A DNA stretch of 64,000 nt from VFMC01 sp040398525 (GTDB lineage: Bacteria > Actinomycetota > Acidimicrobiia > Acidimicrobiales > Ilumatobacteraceae). A program made the translations under genes and the position numbers. The notes under the pieces were generated by a model. It worked only from the letters and a program-made list of their open reading frames with translations. It made no database searches and had not been told where the DNA came from. Below are positions 56,643 to 64,000 of the stretch, in pieces. Numbering within the stretch: the first letter of the stretch is position 1; each line of letters opens with the position of its first letter. The stretch covers positions 1 through 64,000 of the forward strand of contig JBBATY010000009.1 in NCBI GenBank assembly GCA_040398525.1, read 5' to 3'.

Positions 56643-58664
56643 TCAGGTCTCGTCGGCGCGCCGGATGGTGACCGGTTGACCGCCGAGTTGGTCGAAGGGG
56701 ATATGGCAACGGATCACGCCGCCATCGGGGGTAGGCGTGAGAGGGGGCTCGGTGGTGCGACAGAGGTCGCCGAGGAAGCGGGGGCACCGAGTGTGGAACA
56801 CACAGCCGGAGGGGACGTTCACTGCACTGGGGATCTCGCCCTCGAGACGGATGCGCTCGCGCTTGTCACCGTCGACCGACGGAGCTGCCGACAGCAGGGC
56901 CTCGGTGTAGGGGTGGTGCGGCCCGTCGAACACCCGCTCAGCTGGGCCGAGCTCCATGATCCGACCGAGGTAGAGCACGGCGATGCGGTCCGACAGGTAC
57001 CGCACCACGCGAAGGTCGTGGGAGATGAACAGGTAGCTCGTGCGGCTGTCGCGCTGCAGGTCGCCGAGCAGGTTCAGGATCGCTGCCTGCACCGATACGT
57101 CGAGCGAGGAGGTCGGCTCGTCGCACACCACGATGCGCGGCTTGCCTGCGAACGCTCGGGCGATCGCGACGCGCTGCTTCAGACCGCCCGACAGCTGGAC
57201 GGGCCGCATGTCGAGGTGGCGCTCGGTCAACCGCACGGCGCTGGTGATGGCGGTCAGCTCGCCTTCGACCTCGGCCGCCGGCACCTGCCCGAGACGGCGC
57301 AGGCTGCGGCCGACGATGCGTCGCACACTGTGTCGGCGGTTGAGCGCCGAGTCCGGGTTCTGGAAGACGATCTGGATGGACCGGATCTGGTCGAGCGTTC
57401 GACGCTTGGTGCTCGTCGGCAGCTGCGCCCCGTCGAGGGTCAGCTCGCTGCCCTCGTCGGGAGGGGTGATCCCCAAGATGGCGTGGGCGAGCGTGGTCTT
57501 CCCGCTTCCGGACTCTCCGACCAGACCGAGGGTCTCACCGGGGAAGAGGTCGAGGTCGACGTCGCGGACTGCGTAGATCGGCTTGCCGGCCTGACGGAAC
57601 GTCTTGCTCACCCCGCGCAGGGTCAGCAAGGGCCCGGCGGAGCGGTCGACGACCGATGGGAACCCACTCGGGAGCTCGGCGGCCGCCATTCCAGCCACCT
57701 GATCGGTGTGGTGGCAACGTACCGAACGACCGTCGAGGGTTGTCCACGGGGGCGCTTCCGATCGACACTGATCGGACGCGAGCGCGCAACGGTCGACGAA
57801 CACACAGTTCGGCAGCTCGGCGCCGAGCACCGGCAGGAAGCCGGGAATCGTCTCGAGGCGTTGGGCCTCCTTGCGCGAGCCGTGCCGCGGCAAGCACCTC
57901 AGCAGCCCGACCGAGTACGGGTGCTGAGGATCGTCGAACACCTGCTGGGCGTCGCCCTCCTCGACCACCTGGCCCGCATAGAGCACACCGACCCTGTCGC
58001 ACATGGAGCGGATCGCACCGAGGTTGTGGGAGATGAACAACACCGAGGTGCCGTACTCGCGGCGCAGTCCCCGGACCAGGTCGAGCACCTCGGCCTCGAC
58101 GGTGGCGTCGAGACCAGTGGTCGGCTCGTCGAGGATGAGCAGCTGCGGGTTCGACGCGAGCGCCATCGCGATCACGACACGCTGCTGCATGCCGCCGGAC
58201 AACTGGTGCGGGTAGCGGCTCAGCACCGACTCGGGATCGGCGATCTGGACCTTGGCCAGCATCTCGAGCGAGCGCTGGCGAGCCTCGTCCCTACCCAGAC
58301 CGAGGACGTCGAACGCCTCCATCAACTGGGGCCCGACCCTGATGGTCGGGTTCATCGCCTGTCCAGGGTCCTGGTACACGATCGACGCATCGCGAGCACG
58401 CAACTGGCGGAGCTCGTCGCTGCCGAGCGACATCACGTCCCGCCCGCCGAGCCTCACCGACCCACCGAGGATGCGAGCGTTGTCCGGCAGGTATCGGACG
58501 GCGGCGTACGCGGCCGTGCTCTTGCCACAGCCGCTCTCACCTACCAGGCCGTACGACTCGCCCGGCTGGATGGCGAACGAGACCCCGCGGAGCACCTCGC
58601 GCGTGATCCCGCGCACGACGTACCCGAGCCGTAGGTCGACGAACTCCAGTGCTGCGTCGCTCAC
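56643..58664 (-). CDS. Fused dual ATPase of a peptide-type ABC transporter (DppD-DppF), second system
   Basis: A 673-residue paralogue of the fused ATPase at 50487-52550: first ABC domain GESGCGKST / LSGGMQQR / LLILDEPTTGLD, second GESGSGKTT / LSGGLKQR / IVVCDEPTSSLD, each with the Cys-containing Opp/Dpp tail (CVFVDRCALASDQC; CVFHTRCPRFLGDLC). GTG start overlapping the permease. It sits directly before soxA in the same direction, so transport and sarcosine oxidation are one operon. Confidence 0.92.
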   Translation of the reverse strand: MSDAALEFVDLRLGYVVRGITREVLRGVSFAIQPGESYGLVGESGCGKSTAAYAAVRYLPDNARILGGSVRLGGRDVMSLGSDELRQLRARDASIVYQDPGQAMNPTIRVGPQLMEAFDVLGLGRDEARQRSLEMLAKVQIADPESVLSRYPHQLSGGMQQRVVIAMALASNPQLLILDEPTTGLDATVEAEVLDLVRGLRREYGTSVLFISHNLGAIRSMCDRVGVLYAGQVVEEGDAQQVFDDPQHPYSVGLLRCLPRHGSRKEAQRLETIPGFLPVLGAELPNCVFVDRCALASDQCRSEAPPWTTLDGRSVRCHHTDQVAGMAAAELPSGFPSVVDRSAGPLLTLRGVSKTFRQAGKPIYAVRDVDLDLFPGETLGLVGESGSGKTTLAHAILGITPPDEGSELTLDGAQLPTSTKRRTLDQIRSIQIVFQNPDSALNRRHSVRRIVGRSLRRLGQVPAAEVEGELTAITSAVRLTERHLDMRPVQLSGGLKQRVAIARAFAGKPRIVVCDEPTSSLDVSVQAAILNLLGDLQRDSRTSYLFISHDLRVVRYLSDRIAVLYLGRIMELGPAERVFDGPHHPYTEALLSAAPSVDGDKRERIRLEGEIPSAVNVPSGCVFHTRCPRFLGDLCRTTEPPLTPTPDGGVIRCHIPFDQLGGQPVTIRRADET

Positions 58665-59560
58665 CGGTCGAGGACCCCCTGGATACCGTCGGCGATCAGG
58701 TTGATCGCCACGACGAGGGATGCAAGTGCGACGGCGGGGACCACACACGGCCACCAGACATCGCTCAGCAGTCCAGCCCGCTCTTCGAAGATCGTGCGAC
58801 CCCAGTCGGGGGAGCCGGGCTGGGTGCCGAAACCGATGAAGGCCAGACCCGCCATGGTGAACACGGCGTAGCCGAGGCGAACGGTGAACTCCACCACGAT
58901 CGGTCCCATGACGTTCGGCAGGATCTCGACGAACATGATGTAGCTCGACCGCTCACCACGCAGTTCGGCAGCACGAACGTAGTCGAGGTTGCGTTCGGCT
59001 TGGACTGCTGCACGAATCGTTCGGGCGATGATCGGACCGAACAGCGCACCGATCAGAAGGATGATCGTGAAACGACCACTCGACAGAGCGGTGAGTGCGA
59101 GGAGTGCCACGAGGATGAGCGGAAGGCTCATCAGCGCTTCGATGAACCGACTCAGGATGTCGTCGATCGGGCCGCGGAAGTAGCCCATCAACAACCCGAG
59201 CACGACACCGATGATCGTGCCGAGCACGACTGCGGCAGGCGCGACGATCATGATCTCCCGCGCCCCGTAGATCGCCCTGCTGTAGACGTCGCGACCGAAG
59301 CGATCGGTGCCGAACCAATAGCCCTCGTTGAAGAACGGACGGATCCACTTGCTGGTCGGGTCCTGCTTCGACGGGTCGTGCGTTGCGAAGAACCCCGGAG
59401 CGACTGCGCAGAGCACCCAGAAGAGGAAGATCGCAACACCGACGAGGAACGTCCTCGAGCGCAGCAGCATGCGCCGCGTCTCTCGACGAATGCTCGAGGT
59501 CGCGACTCCTGTCGGAGCAGGCGAAACGGTCTCCGGAGCCGAAGCGGACAGGTCGCTCAT
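58661..59560 (-). CDS. Peptide-type ABC transporter permease (DppC-like), second system
   Basis: A 299-residue permease: cytoplasmic tail, first helix LVGVAIFLFWVLCAVAP, HDPSKQDPTSKW, FGTDRFGRDVYSRAIYGAR, then five helices with the coupling loop NLDYVRAAELRGERS. ATGA overlaps on both sides. Paralogous to the permease at 49567-50490. Confidence 0.9.
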   Translation of the reverse strand: MSDLSASAPETVSPAPTGVATSSIRRETRRMLLRSRTFLVGVAIFLFWVLCAVAPGFFATHDPSKQDPTSKWIRPFFNEGYWFGTDRFGRDVYSRAIYGAREIMIVAPAAVVLGTIIGVVLGLLMGYFRGPIDDILSRFIEALMSLPLILVALLALTALSSGRFTIILLIGALFGPIIARTIRAAVQAERNLDYVRAAELRGERSSYIMFVEILPNVMGPIVVEFTVRLGYAVFTMAGLAFIGFGTQPGSPDWGRTIFEERAGLLSDVWWPCVVPAVALASLVVAINLIADGIQGVLDR

Positions 59561-60504
59561 TGGACGTACCCGTACCTGATCCGCGGGTTGAGCCATGCGC
59601 TCAACACGTCGGCGACGAGGTTCAAGAGCATCGCGATGGCCCCCACGATGAAGACCGAGGCCATGAGCATCGGGATGTCCCGATCGCTCGCAGCGTCGAA
59701 GATGAGCAGGCCGAGGCCTCGGTAGTTGAACAACGTCTCGGTGACGAGCAGGCCACCAAGGAGGTAGCTGATCTGCACCGCGATCACGGCGATCGTGGGC
59801 AGCAGCGCGTTGCGCAACACGTGTCGACGCAAGACCGTGCGCCGTGGCAGCCCCTTCAACGTTGCAGTCCTCGTGTAATCCGCAGCGAGCGCCTCGATCG
59901 TGCCGGCGCGGGCCATCCGCGCGAGGTACCCGAACAGGATGGCGCTCAGGGTGACCGCCGGCAGGATGAGCACCTCGATCTGCTCCCACAACGAGCCCTT
60001 GGCAGACCCGCCTGGCGGAAGCCATCCGAGCTTCACGGCGAAGACGATGATCAGGACGATCCCGATCACGAACTCCGGGGTGACCGCGAGGCTGAGCCCC
60101 GTGATCGTGACCGCACGGTCGGTGGCCTTCCCTTTGCGCAACGCAGCGAGAGCACCCCCGACGATGCCGAGCGGAACGACGATGAGCACCGTCATCGCCG
60201 CCAGCTTCATCGACGCCCAGAGCGCCTTCGGGATGAAGTCCATCACCGGCGCCTTGTACTTGTACGAGTTCCCGAAATCACCGGTCAGCACTCCGCCGAA
60301 CCAGCGGAGGTACCGACCGACCAGCGGTCCGTCGACCCCCAACTCGCGGTTGAGGTTGTCGACGGACTGCTGGTCGGCGAACGGCCCGAGGATCGCTCTA
60401 CCGACGCTGCCGGGAAGCACCGCAGCAATGAAGAACACCACCACGCTCAACAAGAACAGCGTGATGAGCGCCAGACCAAGCCGGCGGAGCACGAAACGAC
60501 CCAT
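59557..60504 (-). CDS. Peptide-type ABC transporter permease (DppB-like), second system
   Basis: A 315-residue permease: VVFFIAAVLPGSVGRAILGP after the first helix, TGDFGNSYKYKAPV, five further helices and the coupling loop DYTRTATLKGLPRRTVLRRH. Same residue plan as the permease at 48620-49570, from which it differs throughout. A 23-base gap separates it from the binding-protein gene; unlike the first system, no terminator hairpin stands there. Confidence 0.9.
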   Translation of the reverse strand: MGRFVLRRLGLALITLFLLSVVVFFIAAVLPGSVGRAILGPFADQQSVDNLNRELGVDGPLVGRYLRWFGGVLTGDFGNSYKYKAPVMDFIPKALWASMKLAAMTVLIVVPLGIVGGALAALRKGKATDRAVTITGLSLAVTPEFVIGIVLIIVFAVKLGWLPPGGSAKGSLWEQIEVLILPAVTLSAILFGYLARMARAGTIEALAADYTRTATLKGLPRRTVLRRHVLRNALLPTIAVIAVQISYLLGGLLVTETLFNYRGLGLLIFDAASDRDIPMLMASVFIVGAIAMLLNLVADVLSAWLNPRIRYGYVQ

Positions 60505-60527
60505 CGGTGACGATCACCCAGCGGTGA

Positions 60528-62303
60528 TCAGGAGATGGTTGCGTTGTCGGTGAAGTAGTGGCCCATGCCGGTCGCCACCGCACCGGCGACATTGGCACGC
60601 GTCGCCGACAGGAAGTTGATGGCGAACGGGATGATCATCGGCACTTCGTCCTGCAGGACCGCGGTGATCTTCTCGCCGGCAGCTGCCTGGCTCTGCAGAT
60701 CGGGCGACGACGAGTAGGTGTCGACCAGCGAGTCGAAGTCCGCATTGGCGAACTCCGCCGCGTTCCACACACCCGCGCCGTCCTCGACGCTCGTGAAGCT
60801 CTTGAGCGCTGCGTTGAGGTAGACGTCGGGAACGCCGCGGTGGCCGTAGTCGGTGATGCCGATGTCGCTGCCGGGAACGCTCGGGTCGTAGGTGCGGACC
60901 CAGTTCTTGTCGTAGTAGTCGTCGCGCAGCTCGATCGTCAGGTTGATGCCGATCTCCTTGGCGTTGTTCTGCAGGATGACCGCCAGGTCGGGCGCCTCGA
61001 AGTAGTTGATGCCGTAGAGCGTGGCATCGAAGCCGCCGCCGGCGTCGGCCACCAGCTGCTTGGCCTTCTCCACGTCGAACGGGGTCTCCGGGACGTTGCC
61101 TGCCGACGGGTACATCGCGAACAGCGGCGAGTCGTAGGCGGTCGCCGCACGGCCGCCGAGCAGCGCCTCGATGATCGCCGCACGGTCGGTCGCAAGGGCC
61201 ATGGCCTGGCGGATGCGCTTGTCGGCGAACGGGCCTTCCGAGCAGCGCATGTGGATCTGGCGATGGTTCGCCGACGCGATCTCGCTGATGATGTAGTCCG
61301 GGTTGTCGAACAGCGACTCGGCGCCAGAGAAGTTGAACTGCGGGAGGGCGTCGATCTCGCCGGCCTGCAGCGCAGCGACGGCTGCAGCCTGATCGCTGAA
61401 GAAGGTGAACTCGAGCCCGGCCAGCTTCAGCGGGTTGCCCCAGTAGGCGGGGTTCGGCACGTAGACGATGCCGCTCACGGCATCGAAGCTCTTGATCGTC
61501 CACGGGCCCGTGGTGGCGATCTTGCCTGCGGCCACGTCGGCGGCGAAGTTCGACGTGTCGGTCACCGATGCCGGCAGGATGATCGCGTTGTAGTTGTCGC
61601 TCGAGACGATGTACGGGAAGTTGGCGAACGGGCCATTGAGCTTGAACACGACCGTGGCGTCGTCGAGCGCCGTCGTGCCACCCGGCGAGAGCTTGCCGGT
61701 GCTGAACGCGGAGAGTGCGTTGGAGTTGTTGTCCGGGTTGACCAGACGCTCCATCGTGGCCACGACATCGGCCGCCGTCACCGGCGCGCCATCGCTGAAC
61801 TTGGCGTTCGGGTTGAGCTTGAACGTCCACTCCGAGGCATCTGCGTTCGCCGACCACTCGGCGGCGATCGAGGGGCTGAGCGTCAGGTCGGAGTTCGAGA
61901 GCGTGAGGAACTGGCCGACCTGGCTGAGCAGGATCAGGCCGGCACCGTCGTTGATCAGCACCGGGTCGAGCGTCGCCGAGGCTGCCGAGGGTGCGTAGTT
62001 GGCGCAGCGCAGCGTGCCACCGACGGTCGGAGCGGCCGTGGTCTCGGTCGGAGCAGCCGTCGTCTCCGTGCCGCCACCGCTGGTGGTCGCCGGCGCAGCG
62101 GTCGTGCCGGTCGACTCCTCGTCACCGCCGCAGGCTGCGAGCAGCGCGCCGATGGTCGGCAGCGACATGCCGACCACGGTGCCTCGACGGATGAACGACC
62201 GGCGGGACAGGCGCCCGGCAAGGTACTCGTCGATGACGTGGTTGCTGATCTCTCCCTGCGAGCGACGAATTGCGTCGATGCGGCCCGAGGACTTGTTGTT
62301 CAC
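60528..62303 (-). CDS. Peptide/opine-type ABC substrate-binding lipoprotein, Tat-exported, second system
   Basis: A 591-residue SBP family 5 protein: twin-arginine motif SRRSFIRRG (R34-R35), hydrophobic helix, lipobox LLAACGG (C58), a Thr/Ala/Glu linker and the binding domain (LSPSIAAEWSANADASEWTF, LNPNAKFSDGAPVTAADVVA). The start is the GTG behind GGGGGT. First gene of the ABC2-sox operon, hence probably bringing in a compound that yields sarcosine. Divergent from the Rieske oxygenase gene. Confidence 0.86.
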   Translation of the reverse strand: MNNKSSGRIDAIRRSQGEISNHVIDEYLAGRLSRRSFIRRGTVVGMSLPTIGALLAACGGDEESTGTTAAPATTSGGGTETTAAPTETTAAPTVGGTLRCANYAPSAASATLDPVLINDGAGLILLSQVGQFLTLSNSDLTLSPSIAAEWSANADASEWTFKLNPNAKFSDGAPVTAADVVATMERLVNPDNNSNALSAFSTGKLSPGGTTALDDATVVFKLNGPFANFPYIVSSDNYNAIILPASVTDTSNFAADVAAGKIATTGPWTIKSFDAVSGIVYVPNPAYWGNPLKLAGLEFTFFSDQAAAVAALQAGEIDALPQFNFSGAESLFDNPDYIISEIASANHRQIHMRCSEGPFADKRIRQAMALATDRAAIIEALLGGRAATAYDSPLFAMYPSAGNVPETPFDVEKAKQLVADAGGGFDATLYGINYFEAPDLAVILQNNAKEIGINLTIELRDDYYDKNWVRTYDPSVPGSDIGITDYGHRGVPDVYLNAALKSFTSVEDGAGVWNAAEFANADFDSLVDTYSSSPDLQSQAAAGEKITAVLQDEVPMIIPFAINFLSATRANVAGAVATGMGHYFTDNATIS

Positions 62304-62424
62304 GTTGACCCCCAAAAATTGTCGAAACGGTTGTATCAGTATGGCACGCGCACGCGTCGTAGGGGAACAACCTCCGTTGCTGTGGTGCACGCCGGCTGCG
62401 GCGCTGCGTACATCGCCACCGACA

Positions 62425-62430
62425 TAGGCT
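62425..62430 (+). promoter_or_regulatory. -10 element of the Rieske oxygenase gene, leaderless type
   Basis: TAGGCT seven bases before the ATG at 62438 with no ribosome-binding sequence between, in the 134-base region shared with the divergent ABC2-sox operon. Confidence 0.5.
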
Positions 62431-62437
62431 TACGAAC

Positions 62438-63601
62438 ATGGACCCGCAGCGGCGACGCGAGCTACACCTGCAACACGTGCGCGACGCGCTCACCCGGGCG
62501 GAAGCGGCCGGGTACGACGAGGCGTGGGCGATGCCGAGCGCGTTCTACACCGAGCAGGCGGTGCTCGACCTCGAATGTCGGGAGCTGTTCGGCCGCGAAT
62601 GGGTGTGCATCGGGCGCGCCGACGAGATCCCCGAGCCTGGCGACTTCATGACCTTCCAACTGTGCGACGAGCCGCTGGTCGCCGTGCGCTCAGCCGACCA
62701 TGCAATCCGGGTGTTGTCGAACGTGTGCCGCCATCGCGGTGCGCTGGTCGCCGAGGGTCGCGGCACGGCGAGCCACCTGCAATGCCCGTACCACCACTGG
62801 ACCTACGAGCTCGACGGCACGCTGGCACGTGCGCCTCGGCTCGAGCAGCATCGCACCTTCGATCCCGCCCAGTGCTCGCTGCCGTCGTTCGCCACCGAGG
62901 ATTGGATGGGCTTTCTGTTCGTCTCGCTCGCCGACGAACCCGCGCCACTGGCACCGCAGCTCAAGGGCATCGAGGATCTGGTGCGGCCCTATCACCTCGA
63001 ACTCGCCACCACGCGCTTCGTCGCCGACGAGGTCTGGCCGACCAACTGGAAGTGCTTCGTCGAGAACTTCATGGAGGGCTACCACCTCACGCCACTGCAC
63101 CGCACGACGCTGCATCCGGTGAACCCCACCCGATTGTGCCGCCACTATCCGCCCGGCGACGCCTACTTCGGCTACCACGCCGGCTTCACGCCTGGCCTGC
63201 CGCGCCTCGAGCCCGGCCACCCCGACCTCACACCAGAGCAGGTCGACGACTGCATCATGTTCGCGGTCCCGCCCGGGCTGGTGGCCGGCTGCGCGTCCGA
63301 CTACAGCTCATTCATCTGCGTGCAGCCGGAGTCGGTCGACCGCGTGCGCCTGAAGCTGGGGTTGATGTTCTTCGGTGACCGATGGACCGAGGACGACATC
63401 GAGACAGCGGCACGGCTGTTCCAGGAGACCAATGCCGAGGATCGTGCGGTCCTCGAAGGGATCACCCGCGGCCATGCCTCAGGACGGCACAGCGCAGGTC
63501 CCCTCGCGCCCGCAGCGTTCGAGGGGACCCTGCACGACTTCTCCCGGTATCTCGCCCGCCGGTTGGCCGCGGCACTCGAGCAGGCTGTCCCGAACCACTG
63601 A
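62438..63601 (+). CDS. Rieske non-heme iron oxygenase alpha subunit (glycine betaine monooxygenase GbcA-like)
   Basis: A 387-residue ring-hydroxylating-type oxygenase. Rieske 2Fe-2S ligands C97/H99 (CRHRG) and C116/H119 (CPYHHW); mononuclear iron site ENFMEGYHLTPLH with H216 and H221. Relatives that act on quaternary amines are GbcA (glycine betaine to dimethylglycine plus formaldehyde), StcA/stachydrine demethylase and carnitine CntA; the neighbourhood favours glycine betaine. It needs a reductase (GbcB-like), which is not next to it. Stands alone on the plus strand, convergent with the gene at the edge. Confidence 0.83.
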   Translation: MDPQRRRELHLQHVRDALTRAEAAGYDEAWAMPSAFYTEQAVLDLECRELFGREWVCIGRADEIPEPGDFMTFQLCDEPLVAVRSADHAIRVLSNVCRHRGALVAEGRGTASHLQCPYHHWTYELDGTLARAPRLEQHRTFDPAQCSLPSFATEDWMGFLFVSLADEPAPLAPQLKGIEDLVRPYHLELATTRFVADEVWPTNWKCFVENFMEGYHLTPLHRTTLHPVNPTRLCRHYPPGDAYFGYHAGFTPGLPRLEPGHPDLTPEQVDDCIMFAVPPGLVAGCASDYSSFICVQPESVDRVRLKLGLMFFGDRWTEDDIETAARLFQETNAEDRAVLEGITRGHASGRHSAGPLAPAAFEGTLHDFSRYLARRLAAALEQAVPNH

Positions 63602-63624
63602 AGCGAGCGGCTCGGCGCCGACCA

Positions 63625-64000
63625 TCAGGCCCGCATGCGCAGGCCCTCGGGGTCGAGCACCGGCTCGTGCTGCAGCGTCGCCGGGCGGCGACGGCCCATG
63701 ATCTCGATCTCGAAGCCCGATTCGGCCGTGGCGATCTCGGTGGGGACGTAGCCGAGGGCCAGCGACACCTGCGAGTAGTGGGCGTAGCCGCCACTGGTGA
63801 TCCAGCCGACCACCTCGCCGTTGTGCCACACCGGCTCGTCACCGATCACGTCGGCTGGCGAATCCGGATCGACGTCGACACGGAACATCACCAGCTTGCG
63901 CTTCGGTCCACCTGCGGCGATCTCGGCCTCGACAGCCTCGCGTCCGATGAAGTCGTGGTCGAACTTCAGCGACCGGTCCATACCCGCCTCGAGCGGCGTG
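63625..64000 (-). CDS. C-terminal part of a further FAD/GcvT demethylating oxidoreductase (partial)
   Basis: About 125 residues running off the right edge. They match the end of the GcvT half of the DMGDH-like proteins seen earlier: TPLEAGMDRSLKFDHDFIG corresponds to TPIEAGLGWAVKL...DFIG in the copy at 30274-32724, then KRKLVMFRV, the barrel EVVGWITSGGYAHYSQVSLALGYV and a final QHEPVLDPEGLRMRA. The N-terminal FAD part lies outside the window, so it could be a FAD/GcvT enzyme or a stand-alone GcvT-like protein. Confidence 0.8.
   Translation of the reverse strand, partial: TPLEAGMDRSLKFDHDFIGREAVEAEIAAGGPKRKLVMFRVDVDPDSPADVIGDEPVWHNGEVVGWITSGGYAHYSQVSLALGYVPTEIATAESGFEIEIMGRRRPATLQHEPVLDPEGLRMRA

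Noticed and set aside
54840..58634. A 1264-codon open frame on the plus strand opposite soxA and the ABC ATPase
   Set aside because: The product is a His/Asp/Arg/Gly-rich sequence without any domain; it is the antisense shadow of strongly supported genes, as expected at high GC. The same holds for 42761-45904 (plus) and other long antisense frames.

Overview
High-GC, gene-dense DNA with no stretch over 300 bases lacking a gene. It reads as a chromosome segment of a free-living, aerobic, non-mycobacterial actinobacterium, possibly of the class Acidimicrobiia (an inference). The reasons are the conserved order gcvH / FHA protein / MerR / bifunctional nuclease / MerR, known from Mycobacterium and Corynebacterium, and several genes whose TAnnnT -10 element lies only 6-7 nt before the start codon (leaderless style). 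I see no transposase, integrase, phage gene or CRISPR array.

Layout. 1-4138: the end of a tRNA-Pro gene, then a pseudopilin-like set that includes a von Willebrand A protein with a type IV prepilin leader. 4198-6103: YedK/HMCES-type DNA-protein crosslink protein, a HIT protein and an SDR. 6157-12218: the conserved actinobacterial block (CDP-alcohol phosphatidyltransferase, GDP-mannose-type nucleotidyltransferase with a degenerate mutase half, GcvH, GarA-like FHA, FtsR-like MerR, BFN nuclease, second MerR). 12327-13007: a protein with a Lys/Ala-rich histone-H1-like tail.

From 13146 to the right edge (about 51 kb) almost everything fits one theme: uptake and stepwise demethylation of choline, glycine betaine, dimethylglycine and sarcosine, with one-carbon units carried on tetrahydrofolate (THF). 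13146-19558 holds a GntR regulator and a dimethylglycine-dehydrogenase-like flavoprotein with its own EtfBA and an MFS transporter. 19621-26815 (minus) is a seven-gene corrinoid methyltransferase operon: corrinoid protein, DUF1638, PF13769 protein, methylcorrinoid:THF methyltransferase, RACE-type activator, MttB-family methyltransferase and an MTHFR-like enzyme. 26916-32724 (minus) has two tandem FAD/GcvT demethylating flavoproteins and a choline-kinase-like phosphotransferase. 32803-37657 has a DeoR regulator and a ProVWX-type betaine/choline importer. 37722-46621 (minus) has BetA, IclR, FolD, formate-THF ligase, a DgcA-like oxidoreductase and a second MttB. 46783-52550 (plus) and 62303-56643 (minus) are two paralogous oligopeptide-type ABC importers pointing at each other; the second is continuous with sarcosine oxidase soxAGBD. 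62438-63601 is a Rieske oxygenase (GbcA-like), and the edge holds the C-terminus of a further flavoprotein/GcvT enzyme.

How the parts work together (inference): methyl groups leave betaine-type compounds either as methyl-corrinoid, to methyl-THF, to methylene-THF (MTHFR), or oxidatively as methylene-THF (flavoprotein/GcvT and Sox enzymes). FolD and formate-THF ligase then convert methylene-THF to formate and ATP. A set of 15-bp inverted repeats occurs in tandem, 18-19 bp apart, upstream of the corrinoid operon, fhs-folD and the IclR gene itself, which suggests one IclR regulon joining the methyl-transfer and THF-oxidation halves.
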